Made by a program: the position numbers and the translations under genes. The notes under the pieces are model-generated. The model was not told where the DNA came from and did no database searches. It was given only the letters and a program-made list of their open reading frames with translations. Below are positions 10,718 to 21,002 of a stretch of 64,000 nt of DNA, piece after piece. Origin of the DNA: Nothopassalora personata. Taxonomy: Eukaryota > Ascomycota > Dothideomycetes > Mycosphaerellales > Mycosphaerellaceae. The stretch is taken from contig CM066294.1 in assembly GCA_033816765.1 (NCBI GenBank), positions 1,116,001-1,180,000 of the forward strand. Direction: 5' to 3'. The stretch's first letter is position 1. Each line of letters begins with the position of its first letter.

Positions 10718-12140
10718 CGACTCATGCCATCTTCGCAGAAATTAATGCCACACTTCGCATGACTACACGCGTACCAATCGAAGACGGCAAGTCATACCAT
10801 ATAATTTCATTGGGACTCCATGGCGCAGCACGCCATTTTCTCAGGGGCCCCCCGTGTCCAGACAACGCCAGCCATTTTGGCCGACATGCGTGAACGCCTG
10901 CATGAGCTCCCCGGCAGTGTCTGCATATTGACCAAAGACAGCTTGAAGCTGCAAGCAAATCTGGAAATCACCAGCATCATTTTGAGCGTCGAACAACAAG
11001 TTAATACTTTCTCGAGCCACGAAGACTTCTTCTGCAGGTCAAGGTGCAGCACCGACCACATATTCTGCTACAATGATGGTTCCTTTACTCAGTAGCGAAC
11101 AATGATTAGCCTTTCCGGCGGCGCTTGTTGTCTATCTACTGCTACACCTTCGTGAGACTGTCCACTATGGGCGGCGCTATGGCTGACGATGCATGCAAAA
11201 CATCAAGCCTTCATGGGCCTAGTCGTGTTGCGGCTGAATCGTCTTGAGCCAAAACTTTGGCAAATCCCATGAGCCACCGGATTAAAAAAACAGTTACGCT
11301 AAGCTCGCCAACTTTGGGGTCGATTTTCATCACCCAGCTGGAACTTGTCGTGGCAAGCGTCGCATGCTACGCCGTGATCACCTACTGCTGCTCGTGGCTC
11401 AAGCCCAAGGCAGTGGAGACCTCGACGCTAATCGCGCTTTGGAATAACAGCCTACGCAGAATAGAACAGCAGCTAAGGGAACTATCGGACTCAACGAACG
11501 ACCTCAATCTACGAGCTGACATCGATGCTGCACTGCTCAGGACGAGAGCTTTCACCGACAAGCATCGCAGGAGATAGCATCTTTGGGCAACTTCTTCACT
11601 ACTTAAAAGGAGAAGACGATCTGGTTGGTGGTGTTCGTCGTCACCAGTGCTTCAATTAGGGTCATGCATCTGCTAGCGTGGGATTGGGACTTCCCGATCG
11701 ATATCGACCTGTGGATATGGTGAATCGCCAGCATTACAGCGACTGGTGCTGGACAGTGCTGCTGCCAATTTACCTTCTTCTCCGGCGGGTCGGCGATAAT
11801 AGTGCGGCGACTTCGTGCTTCTGGTGCGGCGATGCTTTATGTGCTTACGAGATTTGCGCTGATAGCAGAGATGGTTCGACGTCTGCTTCATATGCAACCA
11901 CAAGCACATCTCGCGACGAATTGGGTCAGGAACATACCTCATATTATATGAGCGCATTATCGGTCAGAGTTGGTGACATGTTCCTTTCGATTCTAACGTA
12001 CAATTGCGCTGTATGATCCAGCTATGAACATAGACTATACATGTCCTCACGAGATCCTCCAACACTATCTCAACAGCCATATCCTCAAGCTTAAGCCGCC
12101 TAACCACATCTCCCACGCCCTCTTCCCGCTCTCGCTTCCC
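10718..12140. other. Intergenic with short ORFs
   Basis: A 91-codon frame at 10820-11095 has a somewhat protein-like middle but no recognisable family. A second short ORF is listed separately at 11269. Nothing else stands out on either strand. Confidence 0.4.
11269..11577 (+). CDS. Hypothetical small protein with one hydrophobic segment
   Basis: ATG at 11269 opens a 102-aa frame. One hydrophobic stretch (ELVVASVACYAVITYC) is followed by a charged helical tail rich in Leu, Arg and Asp. No family recognised. Composition is protein-like, but the ORF is short and without synteny support. It could equally be a remnant. Confidence 0.25.
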   Translation: MSHRIKKTVTLSSPTLGSIFITQLELVVASVACYAVITYCCSWLKPKAVETSTLIALWNNSLRRIEQQLRELSDSTNDLNLRADIDAALLRTRAFTDKHRRR

Positions 12141-12599
12141 TCAATATCCAGGGTATCCCACCAACTTATTCTCCTTTCCTCCACTCCCGTCACCTCCCTT
12201 CTTCTTGTTTCCAGTATCCTTCTTCTTATTTCCAGTATCCTTCTTCTTCCCAGTATCCTTCTTCGTCGCAGGACAAGTACTCAAATTAGGGTAATCACAC
12301 CACTTCTTGTCATCGTTCCACTGCAGCCCAACAGGACACGGCATAACCACCGGCTTCGCATTTCCCACTAGATCCAAAGGCACGCATTGGATGAAGTGCC
12401 CACAGCTATCGGGGTTGGGATAGAGGCAGTCTTTGGGGCCCTTGCATTTGGTCTTGATGACTTCGTCGGCTACGCAAGGGTTGTATGGCTTGGGTTCGGG
12501 AGCAGGAGATTTGGCGGGAGTCTTTGGAGTCCCTGCGGGTTGCGCGAGGCTTGAGCCTAAGAGGAGGAGGGTGCTCATGAGGAGGAAGGTGGAGTGCAT
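12141..12599 (-). CDS. Secreted CBM14 chitin-binding protein, Avr4-like effector candidate
   Basis: Single-exon 152-aa protein starting at ATG 12599. Residues 1-19 are a clear signal peptide (FLLMSTLLLLGSSLA). A Pro/Lys linker follows. Residues 42-109 form one peritrophin-A/CBM14 domain with eight cysteines (C42, C52, C58, C66, C72, C88, C101, C109) and the aromatic and Asn residues typical of the fold (GHFIQC, GLQWND, KKWCDYP). The tail is strongly basic, with degenerate repeats of KKDTGN. Among fungi this architecture is known from Avr4-type lectins of Dothideomycetes, which bind cell-wall chitin and shield it from host chitinases. The role here is inferred from architecture; a saprotroph could use it in wall protection. 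The frame is intact although decayed genes lie around it. Confidence 0.85.
   Translation of the reverse strand: MHSTFLLMSTLLLLGSSLAQPAGTPKTPAKSPAPEPKPYNPCVADEVIKTKCKGPKDCLYPNPDSCGHFIQCVPLDLVGNAKPVVMPCPVGLQWNDDKKWCDYPNLSTCPATKKDTGKKKDTGNKKKDTGNKKKGGDGSGGKENKLVGYPGY
12199..12258 (-). repeat. 21-bp minisatellite in the CBM14 gene tail
   Basis: Two 21-bp units (12199-12219 and 12220-12240) differ at one base, and an 18-bp partial unit follows. They encode the KKDTGN repeats, so copy-number change would alter tail length in frame. Confidence 0.85.
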
Positions 12600-13112
12600 C
12601 GTTGCGGAAGCTGTGAGAGGACGTGGCCGTGAGGACGGTAGTTGCTGAGTCGTGGAGTTTGGTCATCTTCGCATGGAGAGATGGGGCTACGCCTTGTTGT
12701 TGTACCTGAGAACTCCTCCTATTGTTGGATCCTGTTGTGGCAGGTCTAATTTGGTTCTTCCTTGCAACCTGTAAAGTATAGTTCTATTATGGCCTCGTGT
12801 GCGGACTTACCATGGTTCTTTGGCAAGGTCATGGTTGCTAAATCGTTGATCTAGGCCATACTGTCCGAATTGGCCAACGATGGAGCACTTCTACTGTACT
12901 GAGGGCAGAGTCATGGTGTGACGCTATGAGCATGGCAGCATGATAAAGTCGGTGAGCAGATCGCTCTCCGCATTCCCACCCAAGCCCTTGTAAAATGCCA
13001 AGACCTCACCAATATGTACGCAATGGAAGAAGTGCTTTGTCATCTCGCCACAGAAATCGCCCGCGTATGTGGTAAATCCAGCTGTGTTGTTACGCACCAA
13101 ATCACTAACAAT
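12600..13112. other. Intergenic
   Basis: Presumed promoter side of the CBM14 gene. No coding frame or RNA gene seen here. Confidence 0.5.
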
Positions 13113-13245
13113 TCGTAGTTGGCTTAGTGGTACAGGTAAGCAAAGTCTGTCCGCCTGTCACGTCCAAGCCTAACACCGTGGTCAGCGTGTCACTCGTAAC
13201 CTTATCGTTATGACAAGATCACTGGTTCGATTCCAGTAGTGGGCA
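13113..13245 (+). tRNA. tRNA-Thr(CGU)-like gene with 50-nt insertion in the D-stem
   Basis: The A box TGGCTTAGTGG (13120-13130) and B box GGTTCGATTCC (13224-13234) are perfect. The 3' half folds well. Anticodon stem TGTCA (13188-13192) pairs with TGACA (13211-13215), with loop CTCGTA and anticodon CGT at 13195-13197. An 11-nt canonical-position tRNA intron follows A37, then T-arm ACTGG/CCAGT, acceptor AGTGGGC and discriminator A at 13245. Between AG and C of the D-stem lies 13136-13185, which begins GTAAGC, contains CCTAAC and ends CAG. Removing it restores a D-stem of GCT/AGC. The 5' acceptor strand (13113-13119) pairs poorly with the 3' strand, so the gene may be dead. A tRNAscan/Infernal run would settle it. 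Confidence 0.55.
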
Positions 13246-13781
13246 TCACCTGCTGCGTGAGATCTTCCTTTTGCTGTGTCGGGGAGGTGTATGAACATTA
13301 CAGCCTCGCCCAACGAACTTTTGCTCTTCAACGTTTCAGGCTTGGCATCCGGTGCAACTTATGCACTTGCACAGTCAAACATCGCGAAACTCCACAAGTG
13401 CACACACGCACTCAAGTCGGCTGAGACTGGCAATCCTAGACTACTGCAGGTACGCACGGCTGGTAGACTCACTGGTGGCCAATATCCGACTTCTCGGTCT
13501 ATTGCCCTAAGCTGTCGGGCAGGGGTAGGTAGAGCAGTTATCAAGGAACGGGAAGATAGAGCAACGACACCCCTCACAAGCTGGCCATCGCCGGCAACGT
13601 TGCATTCAAAGACCAGGAGTCGTTCAATTGTTCATGATCAGTCGACGACCTTTATTGTTGAGAGCTCGGGCCTATAATAGACCCTTGCGACATCGAGACT
13701 TGATCTGCGACCTCCTGTGACAGTCATGGTAATCGTATCATGTATCTTTTCTCTTGACAGCTTCGACGATTCTACAATTAG
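13246..13781. other. Intergenic
   Basis: An open frame at 13276-13677 has no recognisable content. Nothing else seen. Confidence 0.45.
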
Positions 13782-14453
13782 TTAGTCCTCATCTTCAGCA
13801 TCGTTCACCTCCTTGAGGTCGTCTTCTTTTGGCACAGCACCGCCGACGTTCTTCTTTGCGGCCGCAGCTGGACCTCCCTTGGCAGCAGTATCGTCAGCAT
13901 CTTCGTCGCCGTCTTCATCGCCGCCGACCTCTTCCTCTCCATCGAGCTCTTGGTCATTGGCGTCGTCTTCGTCGCCGTCATCCTCCCCCTCCTCCTCCTC
14001 ATCGTCGGCAACAGCTGGTTCCTTGGTTCTCCTGACTTTCTTTGGGGCTGGACATGATGAGTATAAGACCTTGAGTTGCGACCGAAGCTACTTACGTGGA
14101 GCCTCTGGCGCATCCTCATCATCCTCATCTTCGTCGCCTTCTTCGTCGTACTCCTCTCCATCTGACTGGTATCTGAGGTGCGAGCGTTAGCACTGCCATT
14201 GGAACAGTTCAAGTCGCTCAATTGACCAATCGAAACAACACGATATGGTCGTCGGTACTGATCGCATCGATCGAATCCGTTCATACGACGTATCGCGACC
14301 AACATGCGACCACTGTCACGCCCTTGCGACACTGCAATGGCGTGCCTCCTGAGTGGCGTCAACTTACTCTTCTTCCTCGTCGCTTCCGTCCTCCGGAAGC
14401 TCCTGGAGCTCCTCCTCCTCGTCCTCAGCCTTTCTCTTGCCGCGTGTAGTCAT
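13782..14453 (-). CDS. Small acidic nuclear protein (3 exons)
   Basis: Exons are 14453-14368, 14172-14096 and 14047-13782. The introns have GTAAGT..CAG borders, in phases 2 and 1. The product is 142 aa, starting MTTRGKRKAEDEEEE. Asp/Glu runs dominate, with a short basic stretch (PPKKVRRTK) at the third exon start that looks like a nuclear localisation signal, and an Ala/Lys patch before the acidic C-terminus. The composition is that of histone-chaperone or prothymosin-like proteins, but I see no CHZ or NAP signature, so function stays open. The frame joins cleanly across both introns and the start has a good purine context. The plus-strand Ser-rich frames here are antisense shadows of this gene. 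Confidence 0.75.
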
Positions 14454-15286
14454 TGTTGCTGCAGAGAGGTCGGGTTTGTGCAATGTTGATGTAAAACGTG
14501 AAAGGGGAGGAAAACAACAGCGAGGGGAGCTCCCAGCTCGGGGAAGCGCAAAGCAGCTGGAAAGGCGGCTGGGGGCGCGGCTGGTCAGGAAGGCGTCATT
14601 GGCGGAGAAGGTTCAGTAAGCGAGCTAGCCCAATCCCTCACTTCTGCTTGACGGTCACGTGCTTCTGCGAACTTGCCAGTGTTCGAGCACGCGTAGTGGT
14701 ATAATGGCCACGGTATTATTGCTGCACCTGTCAGGAGCATCCCAACGAAAGGCAGTGGTGCGGTTTCACTGGATCGCCTTTCGCTGTGCTCTCCTTCCTG
14801 TGGAGGAATGCAACCCGTGACGGCCTCTGTGAAGAAACGACGACTTTGCATCTGTCAGCATGAGAAAGGTGCCGTATGAAATGTGCACGGATGGCAATGC
14901 ATAGAGCGCAGTCTTCTGTAAGCTCAGCCAGCGTCTGGTTTTGCAAAGCAATGGCCCAGTCGCTCAGTGGTCGTCATTTGTTAATCGGTGCATGTCGAAT
15001 TTCGTGTGACACGTCGCCCGAGATTCGCCGGGTAGACGAAAGGCTCGCGTTTCTAGCGTAACAATAGACATCCGAACATTACCGAGAAGATCTATCAAGA
15101 ATGGCCAAGCAGACAATCGTGTATCGCATCGAAGAAGGCACACATTGCCCATGTTAAGTGTTGCAGTGGCACCGTTCACGGACCAGATGACGGGTCATTG
15201 AAAAATGACGCGGCAGCACTATATATATATATATATATTGCTCAAAGACCTCATACCAATGTCCAAAGGCTTAAGGACGATCAATG
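14454..15286. other. Intergenic
   Basis: Presumed promoter of the acidic-protein gene plus spacer. It holds an AT microsatellite (listed). Short tRNA-like D-arm strings at ~14693 and ~14948 lack a matching T-arm. No gene seen. Confidence 0.5.
15221..15238. repeat. (AT)9 microsatellite
   Basis: Nine perfect AT dinucleotides just upstream of the NmrA-like pseudogene. Confidence 0.95.
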
Positions 15287-16031
15287 ATGCATATCTCGGT
15301 TCTAGGCGCAATCGGCGAGGACCTTTTACAACTCTACCATATCCCGAGGCTCGGCGTTGACTTGCTACAGGTCAATCCAGCATTACGTTCGTGGACAAGG
15401 GCCTCAAGGCTAATCATCGACTGTTAGTTTACGTCCGCAACCCATCGAAGCTTCCCAGCCACATCCAGTAGAACAGCAATGTCGATACCATCCGAGGCAC
15501 ATTTGAGGACGATGTCGCGGCTGGTGTTATTTGCAGGACCTGCGGCGTTCCTCGGAATCAACCGGTCCCTCGCTTCTCCGAGGCCAAGCTCTTTCCAGGC
15601 ATTCGTAGCAGCTCAGCGAATGCAATGCGACGCGTCTTCGTTTGCAATCATTCCTCGTTGAAACGCTATCTTATGGTATGGCTCGTTAAGACGCTGTCTA
15701 GCAATGCATACAAGGAGATCACGGGAATGGTTCGAGCCGTATTCACTCTGCCGCTCAATGGTATTTACTGGACGGTGTTCAGGTAGGTCTAAGATGCGAA
15801 TTAGTGGACTGTACTGATTGAAGACAGAGTGCCGTGGTTAATGATTGGCGAGGTAAGCCAGTGCGTGCTGGCATGATTCAGCACAGAGATGCAGATCTTC
15901 TGCTAAGCAGAAAAAGCATAGCAGTCTGGGTGCTGCAGGAGCTGGAAGAGAAGAAATGGACCGGTAAAGCTCCGGCATTGTGCAACCCAGGTTGGGTTTG
16001 GAGTATTCGACGACTTGGACAATTTCACTGA
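15287..16031 (+). pseudogene. Decayed NmrA-like NAD(P)-binding protein gene
   Basis: The start reads MHISVLGA, where a GATG-type Rossmann glycine motif would be expected but is damaged (GAIGED). Fragments in shifting frames follow: VYVRNPSKLPSHI, NVDTIRGTFEDD, VKTLSSNAYKEITGM, LPLNGIYWTVFR, then after a plausible intron (GTAGGT..CAG near 15785-15828) VPWLMIGE, and after a 1-nt shift GKPVRAGM, LLLSRKSIAVWVLQELEEKK and KAPALCNPGW. The order and content match NmrA/NAD(P)-binding Rossmann proteins common in fungi. At least one internal stop and several frameshifts make it non-functional. The next gene is convergent. Confidence 0.7.
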
Positions 16032-16054
16032 ATGTGAGTATTCGTACTGATACC

Positions 16055-16918
16055 TCACTTCAAACCTCCAGATATCAATATACTCTGTCCAGTCATGTAG
16101 CCAGTCTTGCACAGCATAGTGACAACATTCGCACATTCCTGAGTTGAGCCTGCTCGACCAACAGGAATGTTTTTCACATCGCCAGGAGTGCCTTTCAAAA
16201 ATTCCTCATCAGGTATCATACCAGTACCAGTGATCATGGCCGGCGCCACATCGTTACAGGTAATGCCGTTCTTCGCGAGCTTAATGGCGAGATTCTTCGA
16301 AAGTCCTTGGACGCCAGCTTTCGAGGCCGAGTAGTGACAGCCGTTGATGGAAGTTCCGCCTGCGGCTATCGATGAGATGTAGATGATTCTTCCCCAGTTC
16401 TTCTCCTTCATATGGGCCACCGCAAGCTTGGTCAGGATAAAACTTGCACGAAGATTGACATTGATGGTGTAGTCCCATTCCTGCCCCGTGTCAGTGTGGG
16501 CCTACCAGGGTCATTGGGGAGTAGGTCACCTCGATGTCGATATCTAGAATGTCTGAGGTTCGTTTACCGTAGCCTGCATTAGCAACAAGGATGTCCGGAC
16601 CCTGGCCATGCTCGGAATTTATATCTTCGTAGAGCTTCTTCAAATCGCCGTCCGATGCCATATCAGCTTTATGCACCGTGACCTTCCGGTCGCCGGCATG
16701 CTGTCGGAGCTCGGCCGCTAGCTGGTCCACGGGTGCTTTGCTTGAAGAATATGTCAAAGCCAAGCTTGTACCTTGAGCGAAGAGATCACGAGCGCATGCT
16801 GCGCCAATTCTGCTGAAGTTTAGCAATGCCCCAATCCAGAAGTCCGAGGGACATCCTACCCTCCCGAGGCACCAGTAATGAGGGCAAGCCTCCCCCTGAT
16901 GTCGTTGTCAACAGGCAT
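16055..16918 (-). CDS. Short-chain dehydrogenase/reductase, FabG-like (3 exons)
   Basis: Exons are 16918-16860, 16809-16530 and 16480-16055. The introns have GTAGGA..CAG (phase 2) and GTGACC..CAG (phase 0) borders. The product is 254 aa, a normal length for classical SDRs. The cofactor motif TGASGGIG spans the first exon junction, which strongly supports that splice. NAG is at VANAGYG, and the catalytic Ser and Tyr-x3-Lys are in SSIAAGG and YSASKAG. The C-terminus ISGGLK is typical. It most resembles 3-oxoacyl-ACP reductase-like or fungal sugar/alcohol SDRs, NADP(H)-dependent by inference. Substrate cannot be read from sequence. The 3' end lies 24 nt from the convergent NmrA-like pseudogene. 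Confidence 0.88.
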
Positions 16919-17400
16919 GCTGAGCTGACTCGTGGCTGTGACAAGCAATAACTATCGCGAAGATGGCAGTGAACCTACACAAACAGAATCTATAGCACGG
17001 CCGCAGTATCAGACCATGCGGAGAAGCACCAACTGGTTGTCTTCGGCAGGAGCGAAGTTCGGTATCGGGCTCAAAGAGGAGATGACGAAGCTCCGGATCT
17101 CCCATGTCCACAAACATAACTTTCATAACAACTCTAACTAATCTTCCAGAGAGCCATCTTTACGCCTTCTACTCATGCCTGACTTGATCCGCATCCAATA
17201 CTCGTACTCAGAAGCGAGGCGACAGCTGAACATACAGCCGCTTTAATATACAGATGTGAAAGTATACATAACTGGCTACCTAGACCCTCCATTGAGGGGC
17301 GTCCCTTTTGGGAGTTTTATAACAGATCTAGAGAGGATACTCACTTTTTTCTGCATGTTAAGGCGGCTTACCCAATGTCGCAGTGCGATGAGCTGGCGCC
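16919..17400. other. Intergenic
   Basis: Between the SDR start and the transcription-factor remnant; no coding content recognised. Confidence 0.5.
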
Positions 17401-18830
17401 ATGTCGGATTGCAGCTTACTGGCACCTTCACTATTACTGAACGCAGCTCCACAGGCTAGCGACAGACATAGCATGGGAGCTGAAGCGTCTGCGACTCCTC
17501 AAGAGTGGATGGACGATCTCGCATTGATGCTGCACTTCGTCAAGTGGACCACGAAAGAACCATTTGGCACACGCGAGGAAGTTCAGCAGTTATGGCAAGA
17601 AATCGTCACAGACATGGTCCTGGAGCAGGCGATGCGAGTCTTCACTATGGGTTGAACCAATTGGTTATACAGAAGGATTCAATACTCGACTGTCCAGGCC
17701 AAATGGGAATAATATCTGCAATAGAGAACAAGACCAACAGAAGTGACTTTCTCAAAACCCGGAGATTGACATCATCCCTTCGTTTCTTGTCGATCTTGAG
17801 CAGAGGATACAGTGTCAATGCATCCATCCTCAAGTCAATGCACCCATGGGGTAAAGACATATGAGCTTGCATTTGCATGCTTGGCACTATCTATGGAGAC
17901 ATAGCTGAACATCAACGCGCGAAGCTAACTGCGCCTTCTTCGACAGCACGGCGTACTGTCCTTAGCCTCGCTCCATCTCGTCCATGTCAAGCCGGACGAA
18001 ATCCCCAAGTTCCTACGCATCTGCGATCGTAATCAGACGAGGGCGGTGAAGATGTTCCGTAGCCTGTTGTCGTTTGGGCTGAACGCTCAGATCGCGACAC
18101 CAATGTTTGCGCTGTCAAGCTGCATCTCGATAGCGTTAATGTCTCGACAGTATGCAACCGCTGCGATACAGCCCGAAGCGTAGTTCGTAGACATTGAGCA
18201 GATGTGTGAGCTGTTTCTTCTAAACAAAGGAGGCGCCGATGGTGTGGGCGCATGCCATGAAGGCATCAGTACGGGCTCACTGGCGGCCATGCTCACTGGA
18301 TATGCTTTGCCGGTGGATTAAGATCACCCAACCTACCAGACACTGTCAGGAGGAGACTAGAGGACTTATATCACCTGGCTGAGAAGGCTTGCACTGAGGA
18401 AGACAAGTTTAATGTGTTCAAAGACCCACTTTTGCAGCTTGACTGCATATACCGGGCAATTGCTTACTACGGCGCTCGAGATGAATTGCAGAGTAGTGTG
18501 TCATCTCGGCGTATAGCCCAACAGGAACGGAAACTAGACTACTTCGACAGGACGCGTGTGGAGCAGGATGACGGCCATTCCTTTCCGCTTCGTTCTCATG
18601 ATCCAAGCTCAGAAGCCGGTATCATTGATTATCCTGGCGGACTTCGCTGCTGCATCAATGTCCATAGAGTCTGCCGGGTACACGCAGAAGTGGGTTCGTA
18701 CTGCCTGCAAGGTATCACCATGACATTGAAGGACGTTGAAGCTTGTGAATGGCTCGAATGGCCCAAAGCACACGCACAGAAGAATATGGTATGTTGAGCC
18801 GACTACATTCGTCCCGAAGGTAAAAGCTCA
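17401..18830 (+). pseudogene. Decayed Zn2Cys6-family transcription factor (regulatory domain remnants)
   Basis: Successive frames match the central and C-terminal region of Upc2-like fungal transcription factors. These are EWMDDLALMLHFVKWTT with VQQLWQEIV (17505-17630), then VLSLASLHLVHVKPDEIPKF, FRSLLSFGLNAQIATPMFAL and MCELFLLNKGG (17945-18240), and finally PFRFVLMIQAQKPVSLIILA and ADFAAASMSIESAGYTQKWV near 18580-18700. Frameshifts and stops separate the pieces, including a stop directly after the first block and a TAG near 18181. I see no N-terminal zinc-cluster cysteines, so that end is lost or beyond recognition. It is inactive. Confidence 0.65.
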
Positions 18831-19938
18831 CGATCAACAGGCTACGTTGCGGCAAAGCAAGATTTCAGTCATTTCTGCTACATGAAGCACTACCTGTGTC
18901 ATAGTGTATTGGCAGCCGCACAGCCACAGAACTGCATGTTGTGCTTTCGTGACGATCAGGCAACGACAGGAAATCATGGGATTTAATACGAGCACTGGTC
19001 GTGTTCCTTGTTCAGCAGAACTGCCTTTCTGTGCACATAGCGTAGCCCCAGCGGCGGAACCTCACCAGAAGCACGCAGTACAACAGCGATGGCTTTTGCC
19101 TATCTTCTTCTTGGCCTCATTAGGCTTACATTAGGCCCCACGTTACCCAGTACGGACTACAACAGATATGCTCCAGATCGATAGATCCGCTGCCTCCTGC
19201 AAGGGAAAGTATCGCCATATCCAGACTCTCTCGGCCGCCGATTGCCCTTGATGACAACGAGAGCGCCCGCAGTAAGATCATCGACCCGCGAGGTACTGGG
19301 TGCATGGTGACATCTGGGGAGCTTCAAGCGATGCAAGCTGACAACTTTCTGCCCGACGACAACCATGTCGTAGCTACCATCCGATTTGCAGGTGCACCTT
19401 CAAAGCCCAATCCCTCGAGTACACCTGACGGCCTGTGAGTGGCTGTCACCAAGACCGATGGAGCTGTATTCTCAAATTGAAATCTCTGGAAGTGCCTTAC
19501 GTAAGGTTGTCAGCCCTGCCTGTGGTAGTACTGGGAAATCTCGTTGATTCTTCAACTCCACGGAGCCCGGTAAGCAAACAGAGCGCATTTCAATCGCTCA
19601 CCTGACCGATCGTCTTCCGCTGCCGAAGCGCAATGTCACCACTCTCCCAGACACAATAGCCCGGGCAACCAAGTACGTGCCAAGTGCCGATCTCGGATCT
19701 GCAACACCTACGCTTGCTGTTTGTTGGCAACTACACACTCCAAGGATTGATCTCTGAGACTGCCTTTGTGGAGATTTATCAGCGGCGCTGGGCACTTCGT
19801 TTTAGAATTAGATGACATTTCGGCTGCCGGTTGCTAGCAGAACCGACCGAGGAGCCAGCCCTACTACATACCCTACACTACAAAACGGCATCCACATCCG
19901 GATACTGTAATCTAGGGCGTCTTCCATGCATAAGTTAG
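18831..19938. other. Spacer with one coding-like remnant
   Basis: On the plus strand ~19138-19438 there is an open ~100-codon frame with protein-like content (ARSKIIDPRGTGCMVTSGEL, FLPDDNHVVATIRFAGAP), ending in a TGA after STPDGL; similar-looking text continues in another frame. I do not recognise the family. It is probably another decayed gene. Element C is inserted at the end of this spacer. Confidence 0.35.
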
Positions 19939-20113
19939 TGTTGTAAATAGGTATTTGACGAGTACAAGCTTCTAGATTGAAACGATAGGGTGGATTAGTA
20001 GCCCTTATAAATTGCTATAGGGTGTAAGACTATCTAGCTACAGAAATAGTGTAATATAGTATATATATGCTAAGTCCTAACTAACATAGCTATTAGTTAC
20101 CTAATTTATAATA
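19939..20113 (-). repeat. Element C LTR (left, 3' in element orientation)
   Basis: 175 bp. The differences seen from the right copy are all transitions. The outer part (to ~20030) keeps TG/CA dinucleotides; the inner part (~20046 on) is RIP-mutated. Confidence 0.92.
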
Positions 20114-20123
20114 CTCCCCCTTT
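20114..20123 (-). other. Element C polypurine tract
   Basis: On the minus strand AAAGGGGGAG abuts the LTR, as expected for the plus-strand primer of a minus-oriented element. Confidence 0.75.
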
Positions 20124-20647
20124 AGACTAACTACTATAAAGGTAGTCTAATTAACTTAATATTACCTATGTTACTATATTAGTCTTAAACACCTTTACTA
20201 GCTTTAGATACTAGATTAGCTATAAGTAGGTATATACTAAGGATAGCGATCTTATTAGATCTATATATATAAGAGATCTTTATAGACCTACTTTTAGATA
20301 TATTTAGGCCTTATCTTTCCGCTTTTAGAAGTAAATAGAAGATTCTCTTAGCTTAAGAAGGCTCTTATAGCTAGGTAGTAACGTATAGACCTTATAGGTA
20401 TATATAAAAGATACTAGTTCTTTACTAAGTAACTCTCTCTACTTTATACTCCTTTATACCTCTCTTACCCCCTTCTAGACTACTATATATACTTATATAT
20501 ACTAACAACTACTATACGTACATTCTTAAAGCTTTTTAAGAAGCTTTAGTAAGGTATAATATATATATATAATAGTATTTTAAGGGTGTTTACTAATATA
20601 TAAGTAGTAGTATTGTAAGGGGCAGCCTAGTAGCTAACCCTTACATG

Positions 20648-20799
20648 TGTCACGAAGCGACACCAGGCACATGTGAATGGACCCTGCAGTGAAAGATCGG
20701 CCCGGAACAACGTTGTTCCGGCGCATTTAAATAGCTCGCGCATCTCGCGCTCTTCTTCGTAGACTCGTATTGCAACTCGTCTACCACCTGCCCGTCACA
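20648..20799 (+). repeat. Element A 5' LTR
   Basis: 152 bp, starts TGTCACG and ends GTCACA (TG..CA). No difference from the 3' copy seen by eye. Confidence 0.95.
20725..20775 (+). promoter_or_regulatory. Element A promoter and presumed transcript 5' end
   Basis: The TATA-like ATTTAAATA at 20725-20733 lies ~34 nt upstream of GTATTGCAA (20767-20775). That 9-mer is complementary to the primer-binding site, as expected if the transcript starts at it (Tf1-type self-priming). Confidence 0.55.
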
Positions 20800-20801
20800 T
20801 T

Positions 20802-20810
20802 TTGCAATAC
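20802..20810 (+). other. Element A primer-binding site (self-priming)
   Basis: TTGCAATAC, two bases after the LTR, is the exact reverse complement of GTATTGCAA in the LTR (20767-20775). It does not match the usual TGG start of tRNA-primed sites. Confidence 0.6.
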
Positions 20811-21002
20811 CAACCCCAATCAACCAACTGAATAGCCTACAGCGATCTTGTATCGCGTAGAAGACCCGAACAGACTGACCGACTGACCGACTGACTGAAA
20901 GGTGTGCAACAGTCGCACATTTTTCTTCTCGACACGACATACAGGATCGCAAACAGCACTGTATTGACAGCAGACAAGTCACCAGAGGTACAACACCCTG
21001 GT

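Noticed and set aside
13276..13677. 133-codon plus ORF next to the tRNA-like gene
   Set aside because: No recognisable motif and low-quality composition.
13813..14190. Ser-rich plus-strand ORF
   Set aside because: It is the complement of the Asp/Glu-rich exons of the acidic nuclear protein.
14690..15010. Two D-arm-like strings (GTAGTGGTATAATGG, CGCTCAGTGGTCG)
   Set aside because: No paired anticodon stem or B box follows.
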